From Chitinophaga oryziterrae (GTDB lineage: Bacteria > Bacteroidota > Bacteroidia > Chitinophagales > Chitinophagaceae): a DNA stretch of 64,000 nt. Numbering within the stretch: the first letter of the stretch is position 1; each line of letters begins with the position of its first letter. Positions 43,918 through 52,328 of the stretch are shown here, piece after piece. The notes beneath the pieces were generated by a model. That model was not told where the DNA came from. It saw nothing but the letters and a program-made list of their open reading frames with translations, and did no database searches. The position numbers were made by a program, and so were the translations under genes. Location of the stretch: assembly GCF_009758125.1 (NCBI RefSeq), contig NZ_WRXO01000008.1:124001-188000 (forward strand), in the 5' to 3' direction.

Positions 43918-44637
43918 TCATTTATCAACAGCTGTAATTTTAATAGCAGTTTCTTTTTCCTCCAAGGGTTTTTCCAACCTTTGTATTCCCATCAGGGAGA
44001 AAGTACCCAGCTCAAATAATGCAGTATCAAAAGAATTTTTCTCTTTTGCCATTTTAAGCAATGTTCTTTTGCTGACCCATACCGGCGGGAAATTCCGTGT
44101 ACTGTCTCTCAGCAATGCTACAATTTCGGCTGGTAGATTCGTCTTCGGTTCCAGTACAGCAGCAGACAGTAACAATGCCGTATCATTCTCTCCTACAACT
44201 TTTGCATACTCCTCTCTGCTACCGTAAAAATGGTAATAATCCTGTAGGGTAGGTTTCGTAATGAGGGCTGCTTTCTGTTCATATTCCTTTTCCTGTCGAA
44301 CTTTCCGATCATAATTCTTGTACATGTCCTCCAGAGAATAGAGTATGCTGCCCGCCAGTATCAAAATCGGGCCTATAAATGCGATCAGAATGGATGTCCA
44401 TGAATAATGGATATGCTTCAATTGCTGCTCAAGTGCATCATTTATCTTGTATAATTTCCCGTCATTTGCCCGTGCATTCCAGGAAAGCCCTATCGGGAAT
44501 AAAGGGATCCAGTAAACATGTGCATAGCGTTGTGTTAATTCGAACTGCTTAATATTCTCAAGGGGGGTGAGAATTCCAAGCTCCTCCAACTTAACAGACT
44601 TCCTGCAATAGTGGTTGTGTCCAAATACTATTCTCAT
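43918..44637 (-). CDS. Membrane protein of unknown function
   Basis: No family recognised. From the ATG at 44637 (239 residues): MRIVFGHNHYCRKSVKLEEL at the N-terminus, a short hydrophobic patch VYWIPLFPIGLSW, one clear membrane segment at about 90-115 (WTSILIAFIGPILILAGSIL), a charged coiled-coil-like stretch, then a soluble region. The N-terminal part resembles zinc-ribbon-fronted membrane proteins but shows only one early Cys. A longer frame to 44685 exists. It converges on clpX and has no operon partner. Confidence 0.65.
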   Translation of the reverse strand: MRIVFGHNHYCRKSVKLEELGILTPLENIKQFELTQRYAHVYWIPLFPIGLSWNARANDGKLYKINDALEQQLKHIHYSWTSILIAFIGPILILAGSILYSLEDMYKNYDRKVRQEKEYEQKAALITKPTLQDYYHFYGSREEYAKVVGENDTALLLSAAVLEPKTNLPAEIVALLRDSTRNFPPVWVSKRTLLKMAKEKNSFDTALFELGTFSLMGIQRLEKPLEEKETAIKITAVDK

Positions 44638-44777
44638 AGATGTAGGTACGTATAGGTGTTCTACAAGATAATAAATACCGCTCACTTATATGTATTATTT
44701 TACTAATAACTAACCTGCCACCATTTATTTCCTCCTTTTTTCAATTCTCGTTACCTTTAAGGCTCAAGCTATTAATT

Positions 44778-44972
44778 ATGGATCTGTTACAAGAATTAAA
44801 AGACAAAGCCGGCCTTACCAATGAGCAGGCACAGAAAACTTTTGAGATACTGAAAGAGTTTGTAAATGGTAAAGTGCCTGTCTTTTTAGCGGGTACTGTA
44901 GACAAATGGTTTAAAGATATTGAGAAAAGAGCGGGGGAGAGTAATAAGGAGAATGACTTCCTGGAACACTAG
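44778..44972 (+). CDS. Small conserved-looking protein (64 aa)
   Basis: MDLLQELKDKAGLTNEQAQK opens a short soluble protein with two predicted helices around GLTNEQAQKTFEILKEFVNG, then VPVFLAGTVDKWF and an acidic, polar tail. I recognise this general pattern from small Bacteroidota proteins, but it has no known function. A good terminator follows, which supports expression as a single gene. Confidence 0.65.
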   Translation: MDLLQELKDKAGLTNEQAQKTFEILKEFVNGKVPVFLAGTVDKWFKDIEKRAGESNKENDFLEH

Positions 44973-44995
44973 CAATTATTGATTGATACAAATGC

Positions 44996-45029
44996 AAAAA
45001 GCATCCCGGTTGAGAGGATGCTTTTTTTT
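44996..45029 (+). terminator. Terminator after the 64 aa gene
   Basis: AAAAAGCATCC pairs with GGATGC plus the T-run (44996-45006 with 45016-45026), 9 nt loop, nine T residues. Canonical. The following 230 bp to the gapN stop is A/T rich, and I see nothing in it. Confidence 0.9.
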
Positions 45030-45261
45030 TGGGTAGAAATTTTTCGAGTGTCTGTCTGTGTTGAAGGTTGATAAATGGTAAAGAGTGATGAATTAACCCA
45101 AATTTAACGTTCTTAGTTCAATATTCCATCACACTAAAGGGTTAATACTCACTTTTTTGTAAAATAATATGATCGGTAACCATATATTAATAAATTAATT
45201 TATGGCTAAATAATTAGTTAATAATAACGTAACACTCTTTATTCGGCTAATAGGATATTGC

Positions 45262-46887
45262 TTAAAATATATATTTTGTTGACAAAAAGTTCGAAGTCTG
45301 ATCGCTGATGATCTGATTGAGGAGTTTTTTATTCTCTTCTGTTTGTTTTACTGCTACCATTGTTCGAATAGAAAACGCTCTCAGTGCATCCGGCACACTT
45401 AATGTTCCTTCTGCAGAATCTTTACGACCGGTAAATGGAAAAATATCCGGTCCGCGCTGACACTGACTGTTGATATTTACCCTGCTTACCTGGTTTACGA
45501 GCGGATCTATCAATGATGCCAGTTCGTCTGCATCGTTGGAGAACAGGCTGACCTGCTGTCCGTGATCTGATTGGATCAGGTATTCTATCGGTGTTTCGAT
45601 ATCATCGAAAGGCAGTACAGGAATTACAGGGCCGAATTGTTCTTCGCGATATAACTTCATCTTCCCGTTCACCGGGTATAACACTGCCGGATATACTAAA
45701 GATTCGTAAATCAGTCCGCCGTTTTCATTCATCACCTTTGCGCCGTTAGCGATCGCATCATCTATACATTCTTTCAGGTACACAGGTTTCTGCGGTTCCG
45801 GTAACGGTGTAAGGAATACATCTTTTTCCCAGGGCATGCCCAGTTTCAGCTTTCCGATAGCAGCGCCTAATTTTTCCAGGAAAGCGTCTGCCACCTTCTT
45901 ATGTACAAAAACGATTTTAATGGCCGTACAACGCTGCCCATTGAACGATAATGATCCCAGCACACATTCCTTCACTGCGAGGTCTAAATCGGCCTTATCG
46001 GTGATAATAGCGGCATTTTTAGCGTCGAGTCCGAGGATGGCACGGAGCCTGTTCACTTTCGGGTGCAGTTTTTTGAGCTGGTTGGCTACTTTGCTGCTGC
46101 CTATCAGTGTCAATACATTGATTTTACCTGATACCATCAAAGGGGCAATGATCATGTTACCACGTCCGTAGATCGTGTTCACTACACCCTTGGGGAAGCA
46201 GGTACGGAAGGCCTCCAGCAGTGGATAGTGTAATAAAGTACCGTGCTTGGGCGGTTTGAACAGGATCGTGTTCCCCATGATCAAAGCGGGGATCAGCGTG
46301 GTGAATGTTTCATTCAGCGGATAGTTGAATGGTCCCATACAGAGCACTACTCCCAGTGGGGACCTTCTGATCTGACCTATTATCCCCTGTTCTATCTCAA
46401 AACGGCTGGAGTTACGGTCCAGGTCTTTCAGCGAGTCTATTGTGCTGTTGATGTACTCTATCGTTCTGTCGAATTCTTTTACGGAATCTCCATATGATTT
46501 GCCTATTTCCCACATGATCAGCTTTACGATCTCGTCTTTCTTTTCGATCATCTTACCCGTGAACTTATCCATGCAGGCGATCCTTTCTGCGATAGGCATG
46601 GTAGGCCATTCTCCGCGACCGTCATTATATGCTGATACAGCCGCGTCTAAAGCGGTCATTGCTTCTTCTGGTCCGCACAGCGGGTAAGAACCGATTACTT
46701 TTCTTTTTAGTCCTGCTGACGTTTGTATGCATATAGGCGAGAGCACGGTGTGTACGTCTCCGTTCCAGGGTTTCATTTCTCCTCCGGTCAGGTATTCTCT
46801 CTGGTGAACTTCTTCAGGCAGTTGGTATTGAGCCGGAATGGCATCTGCTGAGGGGAACATATGATGTAATTGTTCTTCAAAACTCAT
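45262..46887 (-). CDS. GapN-like NADP-dependent glyceraldehyde-3-phosphate dehydrogenase (ALDH family) lacking the general-base Glu
   Basis: Aldehyde dehydrogenase superfamily, closest by eye to non-phosphorylating GAPDH (GapN), which oxidises glyceraldehyde-3-phosphate to 3-phosphoglycerate with NADP. Catalytic Cys320 sits in FNGQRCTAIKIVF. The C-terminal QCQRGPDIFPFTGRKDS matches the GapN phosphate-binding stretch (compare TQRGTDNFPFLGAKKS in S. mutans, from memory). The segment that normally reads LELGGK is AILGLDAKN (283-291), placing Gly286 where the catalytic Glu should be, 34 residues before Cys320 as in GapN. 541 residues is longer than the usual 475-500. Confidence 0.85.
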   Translation of the reverse strand: MSFEEQLHHMFPSADAIPAQYQLPEEVHQREYLTGGEMKPWNGDVHTVLSPICIQTSAGLKRKVIGSYPLCGPEEAMTALDAAVSAYNDGRGEWPTMPIAERIACMDKFTGKMIEKKDEIVKLIMWEIGKSYGDSVKEFDRTIEYINSTIDSLKDLDRNSSRFEIEQGIIGQIRRSPLGVVLCMGPFNYPLNETFTTLIPALIMGNTILFKPPKHGTLLHYPLLEAFRTCFPKGVVNTIYGRGNMIIAPLMVSGKINVLTLIGSSKVANQLKKLHPKVNRLRAILGLDAKNAAIITDKADLDLAVKECVLGSLSFNGQRCTAIKIVFVHKKVADAFLEKLGAAIGKLKLGMPWEKDVFLTPLPEPQKPVYLKECIDDAIANGAKVMNENGGLIYESLVYPAVLYPVNGKMKLYREEQFGPVIPVLPFDDIETPIEYLIQSDHGQQVSLFSNDADELASLIDPLVNQVSRVNINSQCQRGPDIFPFTGRKDSAEGTLSVPDALRAFSIRTMVAVKQTEENKKLLNQIISDQTSNFLSTKYIF

Positions 46888-47312
46888 GACATAGTTTTTT
46901 GGTACTGAAAGATAAGAAAAGCAGGATTATCTAAATGTTATAAGATACCGGATCCTATATTATTCAATAGCTATTATTGAATACCTATCAATGGATGCTT
47001 ATCATTGGATGGTATATTATTCAGGCTCCTACGGAGCCCCGTGTTTGCAGCAAATATTTTACGCCACAAACCCAGACTCCGTCAGGAATCCCCTATTTGC
47101 GATAAATAAGGGACTCCTGACGGAGTCTGGGTTTGATTGTATATCGTATTGCTACAAACACGCCGCTCCTCTGGAGCTAATGATGTTTTGTTATGAACAC
47201 AGAATCTAGTGGGGCTTTCAATTTGCGACAAGCAGGGAGTTGGGTTAGATCCTTTTTGGTCACCCCCATATATTTCTCAGGCAGCAAACAAGCAGCTCTT
47301 AACGGATAAAAA
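46888..47312. other. 425 bp intergenic region containing a MITE-like repeat
   Basis: Between gapN and the acyl-CoA dehydrogenase stop. It holds the repeat element at 47024-47177, preceded by a short inverted repeat (46961-46968 with 46975-46982). The remaining 130 bp next to the dehydrogenase shows nothing I recognise. Confidence 0.5.
47024..47177. repeat. MITE-like palindromic element, copy 1
   Basis: Outer inverted ends: GGCTCCTACGGAGCCCCGTG followed by TTTG at the left, and the inverse CAAACACGCCGCTCCTCTGG followed by AGC at the right. Inner inverted repeat: CAAACCCAGACTCCGTCAGG and its reverse complement, exact over that stretch, around GATAAATAAG. The repeated CTCC-N4-GGAG core is itself palindromic. 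There is no coding capacity. A second, diverged copy lies at 62785-62932. Confidence 0.8.
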
Positions 47313-48452
47313 TTACCGGAGTGCTTCTCTTGCTATTACCAGCTTCTGTATTTCAGATGTACCTTCCCCGATAGTGCAGAGTTTTGCGTCTCTGTAGAAT
47401 TTTTCTACGGGGAAGTCTTTCGTGTAGCCATAACCGCCAAAGATCTGTACGGCTTCGTTGGCGGCGCGCACTGCCACTTCAGAGGCGTAGTATTTGGCCA
47501 TAGCAGCTTGTTGTGTAACTTTCTGTCCATTCGTTTTGCCTGCTGCTGCCTGCATGGTTAACAGTTCCGCAGCCATGATCTCTGTTGCCATATCTGCCAG
47601 TTTAAAGGAGATACCCTGGAAGTTGGAAATCGGCTGATCGAACTGGTGACGTTCCTGAGAATATTTAAGGGCTGCTTCATATGCTCCTTTAGCGATGCCA
47701 AGGGATAAAGCTGCAATAGAGATCCTGCCGCCATCCAGCACTTTCATAGACTGAATAAAGCCTTCTCCGGTGTGGCCCAGCATATTGCCAGCCGGGATGC
47801 GGCAATTATCGAAGATCATCTCTGCCGTTTCAGATGCTCTCATCCCCAGTTTGTTTTCTTTTTTACCACCACTGAAGCCAGGAGTACCTCTCTCTACGAC
47901 GAAGGCCGTCATACCATGGCTGTCACGTACATCGCCGGTACGGGCGATGACTACTGCCAGGTCTCCGCTTTTACCGTGGGTAATCCAGCATTTTGTACCG
48001 TTAAGCACCCATTCGTCCCCATCCTGCTGTGCCACACATTTCATGTTCATGGCATCAGAACCGGTGTTGGGTTCTGTCAGTCCCCAGGCGCCTATCCATT
48101 CTGCGCTGGCCAGTTTAGGCAGGTACTTCTGTTTTTGTTCTTCTGTGCCGAATTGTAGTATATGTCCGGTACACAAAGAGTTATGGGCGGCGACACTTAA
48201 GCCGATGGCTCCGCAGATTTTAGAGATTTCGCTGATGACTGTCACGTATTCCAGGTATCCCAATCCGCTGCCACCGTATTGTTCCGGCACCAGTACTCCC
48301 ATTAAGCCCAGTTCTCCAAGTTGTTTGAATAGCTGTACCGGAAATGTCTGGGTTTCATCCCATTCCAGTACATATGGCTGAATATTTGTTTTTCCAAAGT
48401 CACGGATCACCTGTGTGATCTGTTTCTGCATTTCTGTAGGCTCAAAATTCAT
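47313..48452 (-). CDS. Acyl-CoA dehydrogenase
   Basis: FAD enzyme of the short/medium or branched-chain acyl-CoA dehydrogenase type, first step of fatty or branched amino-acid CoA oxidation. The N-terminal helical domain is followed by the beta domain (WGLTEPNTGSDA, CWITHGKSGDL) and the C-terminal FAD and catalytic domain with GGYGYTKDFPVEKFYRDAK and TIGEGTSEIQ; the Glu in GEGT is the likely catalytic base. 379 residues is normal. The HhH gene ends 9 bp upstream, so it is probably co-transcribed, although the two functions are unrelated. Confidence 0.95.
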   Translation of the reverse strand: MNFEPTEMQKQITQVIRDFGKTNIQPYVLEWDETQTFPVQLFKQLGELGLMGVLVPEQYGGSGLGYLEYVTVISEISKICGAIGLSVAAHNSLCTGHILQFGTEEQKQKYLPKLASAEWIGAWGLTEPNTGSDAMNMKCVAQQDGDEWVLNGTKCWITHGKSGDLAVVIARTGDVRDSHGMTAFVVERGTPGFSGGKKENKLGMRASETAEMIFDNCRIPAGNMLGHTGEGFIQSMKVLDGGRISIAALSLGIAKGAYEAALKYSQERHQFDQPISNFQGISFKLADMATEIMAAELLTMQAAAGKTNGQKVTQQAAMAKYYASEVAVRAANEAVQIFGGYGYTKDFPVEKFYRDAKLCTIGEGTSEIQKLVIAREALR

Positions 48453-48461
48453 AACGGGGGT

Positions 48462-49151
48462 CTATTTTATTGTTTTGATGTAAGGTTCAAGTTTACGATA
48501 AATACTATCATCTACCAATGGTATGTCAAGAAGCGCCGAAGTATGCCTGAAAGGCCCGTTGTTATTGCGATACAACACTATTAACCGTGCCAGTTTATAG
48601 TGTATGTACGGATGTTGTGCCAAAGATTTTTCATCCAGCTGGTTGATATCCAGATTTTTTAGTGAAACCGTATCTAATTTCAGATATGATTGAATTTTCA
48701 CAAATGTGGAATCAGGTAAACCGTATGTTTCTCTTATCTGACTGATGCTGTAAAAGCCGCCAAGTTTATTTCTGAAGCGGATAATACGGCTGGCCAGGGC
48801 CGGACCTATTCCCGGTAAAGAAGTCCAGGCGATGGAATCTGCACTGTTAATACTGATGATCAGTTTTTTACGCGTATAGATCGTATCTCTTTTCCAGTCG
48901 GTTCTCTTCCAGGCAGTTACACCGTGTATGCGTTGCTGCTTATCCTTTTGTTTAAACTGTTTACGGGGCGTTTCTGCCGGTTTAATCCATCCTTTATCTG
49001 TAATGATCTCTCCTTCAGTTACCGGGGGATGGAAATATTCCCACGCAGCAGGTGTGGAAACACAAATACTGATTAATACCAGTAATACTATAATACCGGT
49101 TCTTTCCTGTTTGGAAAAGTTGAAGTATTCCTTCCATAACGTCTGCTTCAT
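48462..49151 (-). CDS. Membrane-anchored helix-hairpin-helix (ComEA-like) protein
   Basis: One N-terminal membrane segment (GIIVLLVLISICVSTPAAWE) holds a periplasmic part. Two HhH-type DNA-binding regions follow: SADSIAWTSLPGIGPALASR with IIRFRNKLGGFYSISQI, and a second LDINQLDEKSLAQHPYIHYK with LARLIVLYRNNNGPF. ComEA proteins bind incoming DNA during transformation, so DNA binding at the cell surface is likely, though competence cannot be inferred from this gene alone. 229 residues. Confidence 0.85.
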   Translation of the reverse strand: MKQTLWKEYFNFSKQERTGIIVLLVLISICVSTPAAWEYFHPPVTEGEIITDKGWIKPAETPRKQFKQKDKQQRIHGVTAWKRTDWKRDTIYTRKKLIISINSADSIAWTSLPGIGPALASRIIRFRNKLGGFYSISQIRETYGLPDSTFVKIQSYLKLDTVSLKNLDINQLDEKSLAQHPYIHYKLARLIVLYRNNNGPFRHTSALLDIPLVDDSIYRKLEPYIKTIK

Positions 49152-49242
49152 GGGTCAACAGTTAAAGGGCGGCAAGTTATGGCATAAATAAAAAATATGG
49201 GGTTAATAAGGCGTTAAAGAATATCAGGCTTTCCTGTGGTCG

Positions 49243-50010
49243 TTATGGCAGCTCTACTTCCAGTCCGTCATAAGCCAGGGCCATTCCGGGCGGCAGTTCT
49301 GCCATTACTTCGTCGTGCAGACCAAGCTGGTGGCTGATATGTGTAAAGTATACCTGGGGAATGTCCAGTTCCTGTGCCAGTGCAATAGCTTCTCCTAATG
49401 TAAAATGGGAGATATGTTTTTCCATGCGCAGGGCGTTCAGTACCAGCACTTTGGAACCCCGGATCTTATCCTTTTCCTCTTCGGAGATGAAATTGGCATC
49501 CGTGATATAGGTGAAGTCACCAAAACGGAAGCCCAGTACAGGCATCTTATGGTGCATCACCGTTACAGGCATGATGGTAAACCCGTTTACTTCAAAGGGA
49601 TCACTATCAATTGTTTTAAGGTTTATTTCCGGAATGCCCGGGTATTTATTTTCTGCGAATGCGTAGGCAAACTCCCGCATAATTATTTCCTGGGAGAATT
49701 CACTGGCGTATATATCTATGGATTGCTGCTGGAAATAGTTGAATGCACGGATATCGTCCATACCAGCGATATGATCTTTATGAGAGTGGGTGATCAGTAC
49801 TGCTTCCAGGTGTTTGACCTTTGCTCTCAGCATCTGGTAGCGAAAGTCGGGGGTAGTATCTACCACAATGTTCCCGGCTATTGTTCCGGTAACCATAATA
49901 CTGCTGCGCAGGCGATTGTCCTTTGTATTTGCAGAAGTACAAACCCTGCAGCCACAGGCAATTACCGGTACACCCTGAGAAGTACCTGTTCCAAGAAAAG
50001 TTATTTTCAA
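49243..50010 (-). CDS. Metallo-beta-lactamase-fold hydrolase, PhnP-like
   Basis: Two-metal phosphodiesterase-type hydrolase. The main motif HSHKDH lies at 75-80 (His75, His77, Asp79, His80). An N-terminal CGCRVC (19-24) resembles the structural zinc cluster of PhnP, a cyclic phosphodiesterase of phosphonate breakdown. Other candidate ligands are in VTVMHHKMPVLGF and YFTHISHQLG. No other phn genes are near, so the substrate is unknown. Its start overlaps the upstream gene by 4 bp (ATGA). Confidence 0.9.
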   Translation of the reverse strand: MKITFLGTGTSQGVPVIACGCRVCTSANTKDNRLRSSIMVTGTIAGNIVVDTTPDFRYQMLRAKVKHLEAVLITHSHKDHIAGMDDIRAFNYFQQQSIDIYASEFSQEIIMREFAYAFAENKYPGIPEINLKTIDSDPFEVNGFTIMPVTVMHHKMPVLGFRFGDFTYITDANFISEEEKDKIRGSKVLVLNALRMEKHISHFTLGEAIALAQELDIPQVYFTHISHQLGLHDEVMAELPPGMALAYDGLEVELP

Positions 50011-50444
50011 TTCTCTGATGGTTGTGCTGGTGATGGGTTTTCCTCTTCAGAAGTGCTATCTGAAGGAGATTTTTCTGCTTCTGTGGAGGCTTGTGCTGCT
50101 TCAGCGGTTTTGACAGCTTCAGCAGCGGCCGCTTCGGCCTCTGCCACTTCTTCTGCTGCCTCTGCGGCCTGCAATGCATTCCTGTTTTCCACTATCTGCT
50201 TGTATAACTTCAGTGATTCAGGTGTCAGCAGCGTATCATCCAGTTGCATGGTAGATAAGATATCCAGCAGGCTGTTGATACGTCCTTCCAAATTCAGGAA
50301 TTTATTGATCACCACCACTTTCTTGTGTTCCAGAACACAATAGCCAGAGTTGAATGTGCCTTTTTCAAAACGCAATTCATACTTGATTTCGCTGAAAATT
50401 TTTTCCAGACGTGTCAGGTTATTGGGTGTGACTTTAAAGTTCAT
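50007..50444 (-). CDS. Bacteroidota-type protein of unknown function with Ala/Glu-rich tail
   Basis: The first 95 residues look folded: NFKVTPNNLTRLEKIFSEIK, then YELRFEKGTFNSGYCVLEHK and VVVINKFLNLEGRINSLLDI. The rest is a low-complexity Ala-Glu helix-like stretch and a Ser/Pro tail. No signal peptide. It overlaps the MBL gene by 4 bp, so the two are translationally coupled. It lies 33 bp downstream of porX and may belong to that transcript. Confidence 0.7.
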   Translation of the reverse strand: MNFKVTPNNLTRLEKIFSEIKYELRFEKGTFNSGYCVLEHKKVVVINKFLNLEGRINSLLDILSTMQLDDTLLTPESLKLYKQIVENRNALQAAEAAEEVAEAEAAAAEAVKTAEAAQASTEAEKSPSDSTSEEENPSPAQPSEN

Positions 50445-50477
50445 TCCGCAAAAATACTACTTACTCTTCAATAGTAC

Positions 50478-52037
50478 CTACTTGCTCACCATCCTTGCTA
50501 TAGGTACGATTATTTCTTCCAGGGAAATCCCACCATGCTGGAAGGTATTCCGGTAGAAATTAGCAAAGTAGTTGTAGTTATTCGGATAACAGAGATATCC
50601 GTCTTCCTTGGCAAAGATGTAAGAAGAGTTGACGTTCGGCCGGGGCAACCCTGCCTCACGGGGATCGCGGAAAGCCACTACGTCCTTGGCATCGTAGTTC
50701 AGGTTACGGCCATGTTTGTAGCGCAGGTTGGTAGTTGTCTGCTTATCCCCTATCACCTTTATTGGTGTTTTCACACGTACATTGCCATGATCGGTGGCCA
50801 GTACTATATTAATTTTCTTATCGGCAATACGTTTTAACGCCTGATGTAAAGGAGAGTGTTCGAACCAGCTGGCGGTGATAGAACGGTAAGAGGCTTCATC
50901 TCCTGCCAGCTCTTTCAATACTTCCATTTCTGTGCGGGCATGACTCAGCATATCCACAAAGTTGTACACGATCACATTGATCGGATAAGCCATCAGGTTA
51001 TGGATATTGTTCACCAGGTGTTGTCCGTCACTATGGGTAGTCACTTTTGTATATGAAAAGCGGGTATCCATTTTAAGCCGGTACAGCTGATCTGCAAAGA
51101 ATGCTTCCTCATGCAGGTTTTTCCCGCCGTCCTCATCATCATTCTTCCATTCCTCCGGGAAATCGTGTTCTATATCTATTGGCAGCATGCCTGCAAAGAT
51201 GGCATTACGGCTGTACTGAGTGGAAGTAGGTAATATGCTGTAGAAAGTATCTTCATTCACCAGCCTGAAGGATTCCAGGAAGATAGGCATGATCGCCTTC
51301 CACTGGTCCAGGCGCAGGTTATCTATGATAATGAAGAAATTGGGGACCTCCGGGTCCAGGTTAGGGACTACCTTCTCCTGGAAGACGGTATGAGACATGA
51401 CCGGCGCGTCTTTGCTCTTGGGGCCTACCCAGCTGGCATAGTTACGACCTATGTATTTGGCAAACTCGGTATTAGCCTCTGCCTTCTGCATATTCAGGAC
51501 TTCCAGCATTTCAGGACTGTTCGTCTTGGCCATCTCCATTTCCCAATACACCAGTTTTTTATAGATGTCCATCCATTCGTTATGGTCGGGATTGGAACTA
51601 AGCGCCATGAACAGGGTGCGGAACTCCTGCTGATAAGCGGTAGTTGTCTTTTCTGCTACCAGGCGTTTGTTGTCGATGATCCTTTTCAGGGATAATAGTA
51701 CCTGATTAGGGTTTACCGGTTTTATAAGATAATCGGTGATCTGAGAGCCTATCGCCTCGTCCATCACGTTCTCTGCTTCATTTTTAGTGATCATCACCAC
51801 GGGAATCTGCTGATCGATCTCTTTGATCTTGGCCAATGTCTCCAGTCCGGTTATCCCCGGCATAGACTCATCCAGCAGTACTACATCTACAACTATCGAC
51901 TTCTCCTTCAGAAATTCAAGTGCATCATAGCCATTGGTCAGCGCAGACACTTTATATCCCTTGTTTTCGAGGAACATGATCTGTGATTTCAAAGACTCTA
52001 TTTCATCATCTACCCAGAGTATATTTATCTGACTCAT
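50478..52037 (-). CDS. porX: PorX-type response regulator with PglZ domain
   Basis: Receiver at 1-125 with Asp10-Asp11 in WVDDE, phospho-acceptor Asp56 in VVLLDESMPG and Lys104 in YLIKPVNPN. A three-helix linker follows, then a PglZ/alkaline-phosphatase-fold domain (about 200-515) containing NFFIIIDNLRLDQW and ATDHGNVRVKTP. In Porphyromonas and Flavobacterium, PorX with the PorY kinase controls the type IX secretion system, and its PglZ domain cleaves oligonucleotides. 519 residues is the expected length. porY and T9SS genes are not in the window. Confidence 0.93.
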   Translation of the reverse strand: MSQINILWVDDEIESLKSQIMFLENKGYKVSALTNGYDALEFLKEKSIVVDVVLLDESMPGITGLETLAKIKEIDQQIPVVMITKNEAENVMDEAIGSQITDYLIKPVNPNQVLLSLKRIIDNKRLVAEKTTTAYQQEFRTLFMALSSNPDHNEWMDIYKKLVYWEMEMAKTNSPEMLEVLNMQKAEANTEFAKYIGRNYASWVGPKSKDAPVMSHTVFQEKVVPNLDPEVPNFFIIIDNLRLDQWKAIMPIFLESFRLVNEDTFYSILPTSTQYSRNAIFAGMLPIDIEHDFPEEWKNDDEDGGKNLHEEAFFADQLYRLKMDTRFSYTKVTTHSDGQHLVNNIHNLMAYPINVIVYNFVDMLSHARTEMEVLKELAGDEASYRSITASWFEHSPLHQALKRIADKKINIVLATDHGNVRVKTPIKVIGDKQTTTNLRYKHGRNLNYDAKDVVAFRDPREAGLPRPNVNSSYIFAKEDGYLCYPNNYNYFANFYRNTFQHGGISLEEIIVPIARMVSK

Positions 52038-52297
52038 GCAACTTATATGTTTTGATATGGTAAATTTTCAGCTCAATCAGCCCAAGTTAGCATTCTATTC
52101 TGTCAAAAACCGTACTCCATAGCCAATTGAGACACAATTAATTGTTAAAAAGTACCCGGTTTCTTTTATAATATTCAAATATTAGTATTTTTAATCATAA
52201 AATTACAAAAACGTTAAAAATGGGGAGATATATAGGGGAAGTTTCATCCTCCATCGTCTATACATTAGAAAAAGTTACAGATAATAAATCCTTAACG

Positions 52298-52305
52298 TAG
52301 CTTTG
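52298..52305 (+). promoter_or_regulatory. Bacteroidetes -7 box (TAGCTTTG) upstream of the HD-domain gene
   Basis: Exact TAnnTTTG 23 nt before the start. At the -33 position there is TTA (52275-52277, 20 nt spacing) rather than TTG. An unusually strong ribosome-binding site, AAAGGAG, lies 8 nt before the ATG. The rest of the 291 bp divergent gap to porX shows nothing else. Confidence 0.4.
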
Positions 52306-52328
52306 TCTAAGCTAAAGGAGAACGGTAA

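Noticed and set aside
46991..47397. Small open frames across the repeat element at 47 kb
   Set aside because: They run through palindromic non-coding DNA and into the reverse of the acyl-CoA dehydrogenase, with no ribosome-binding site or conserved domain.
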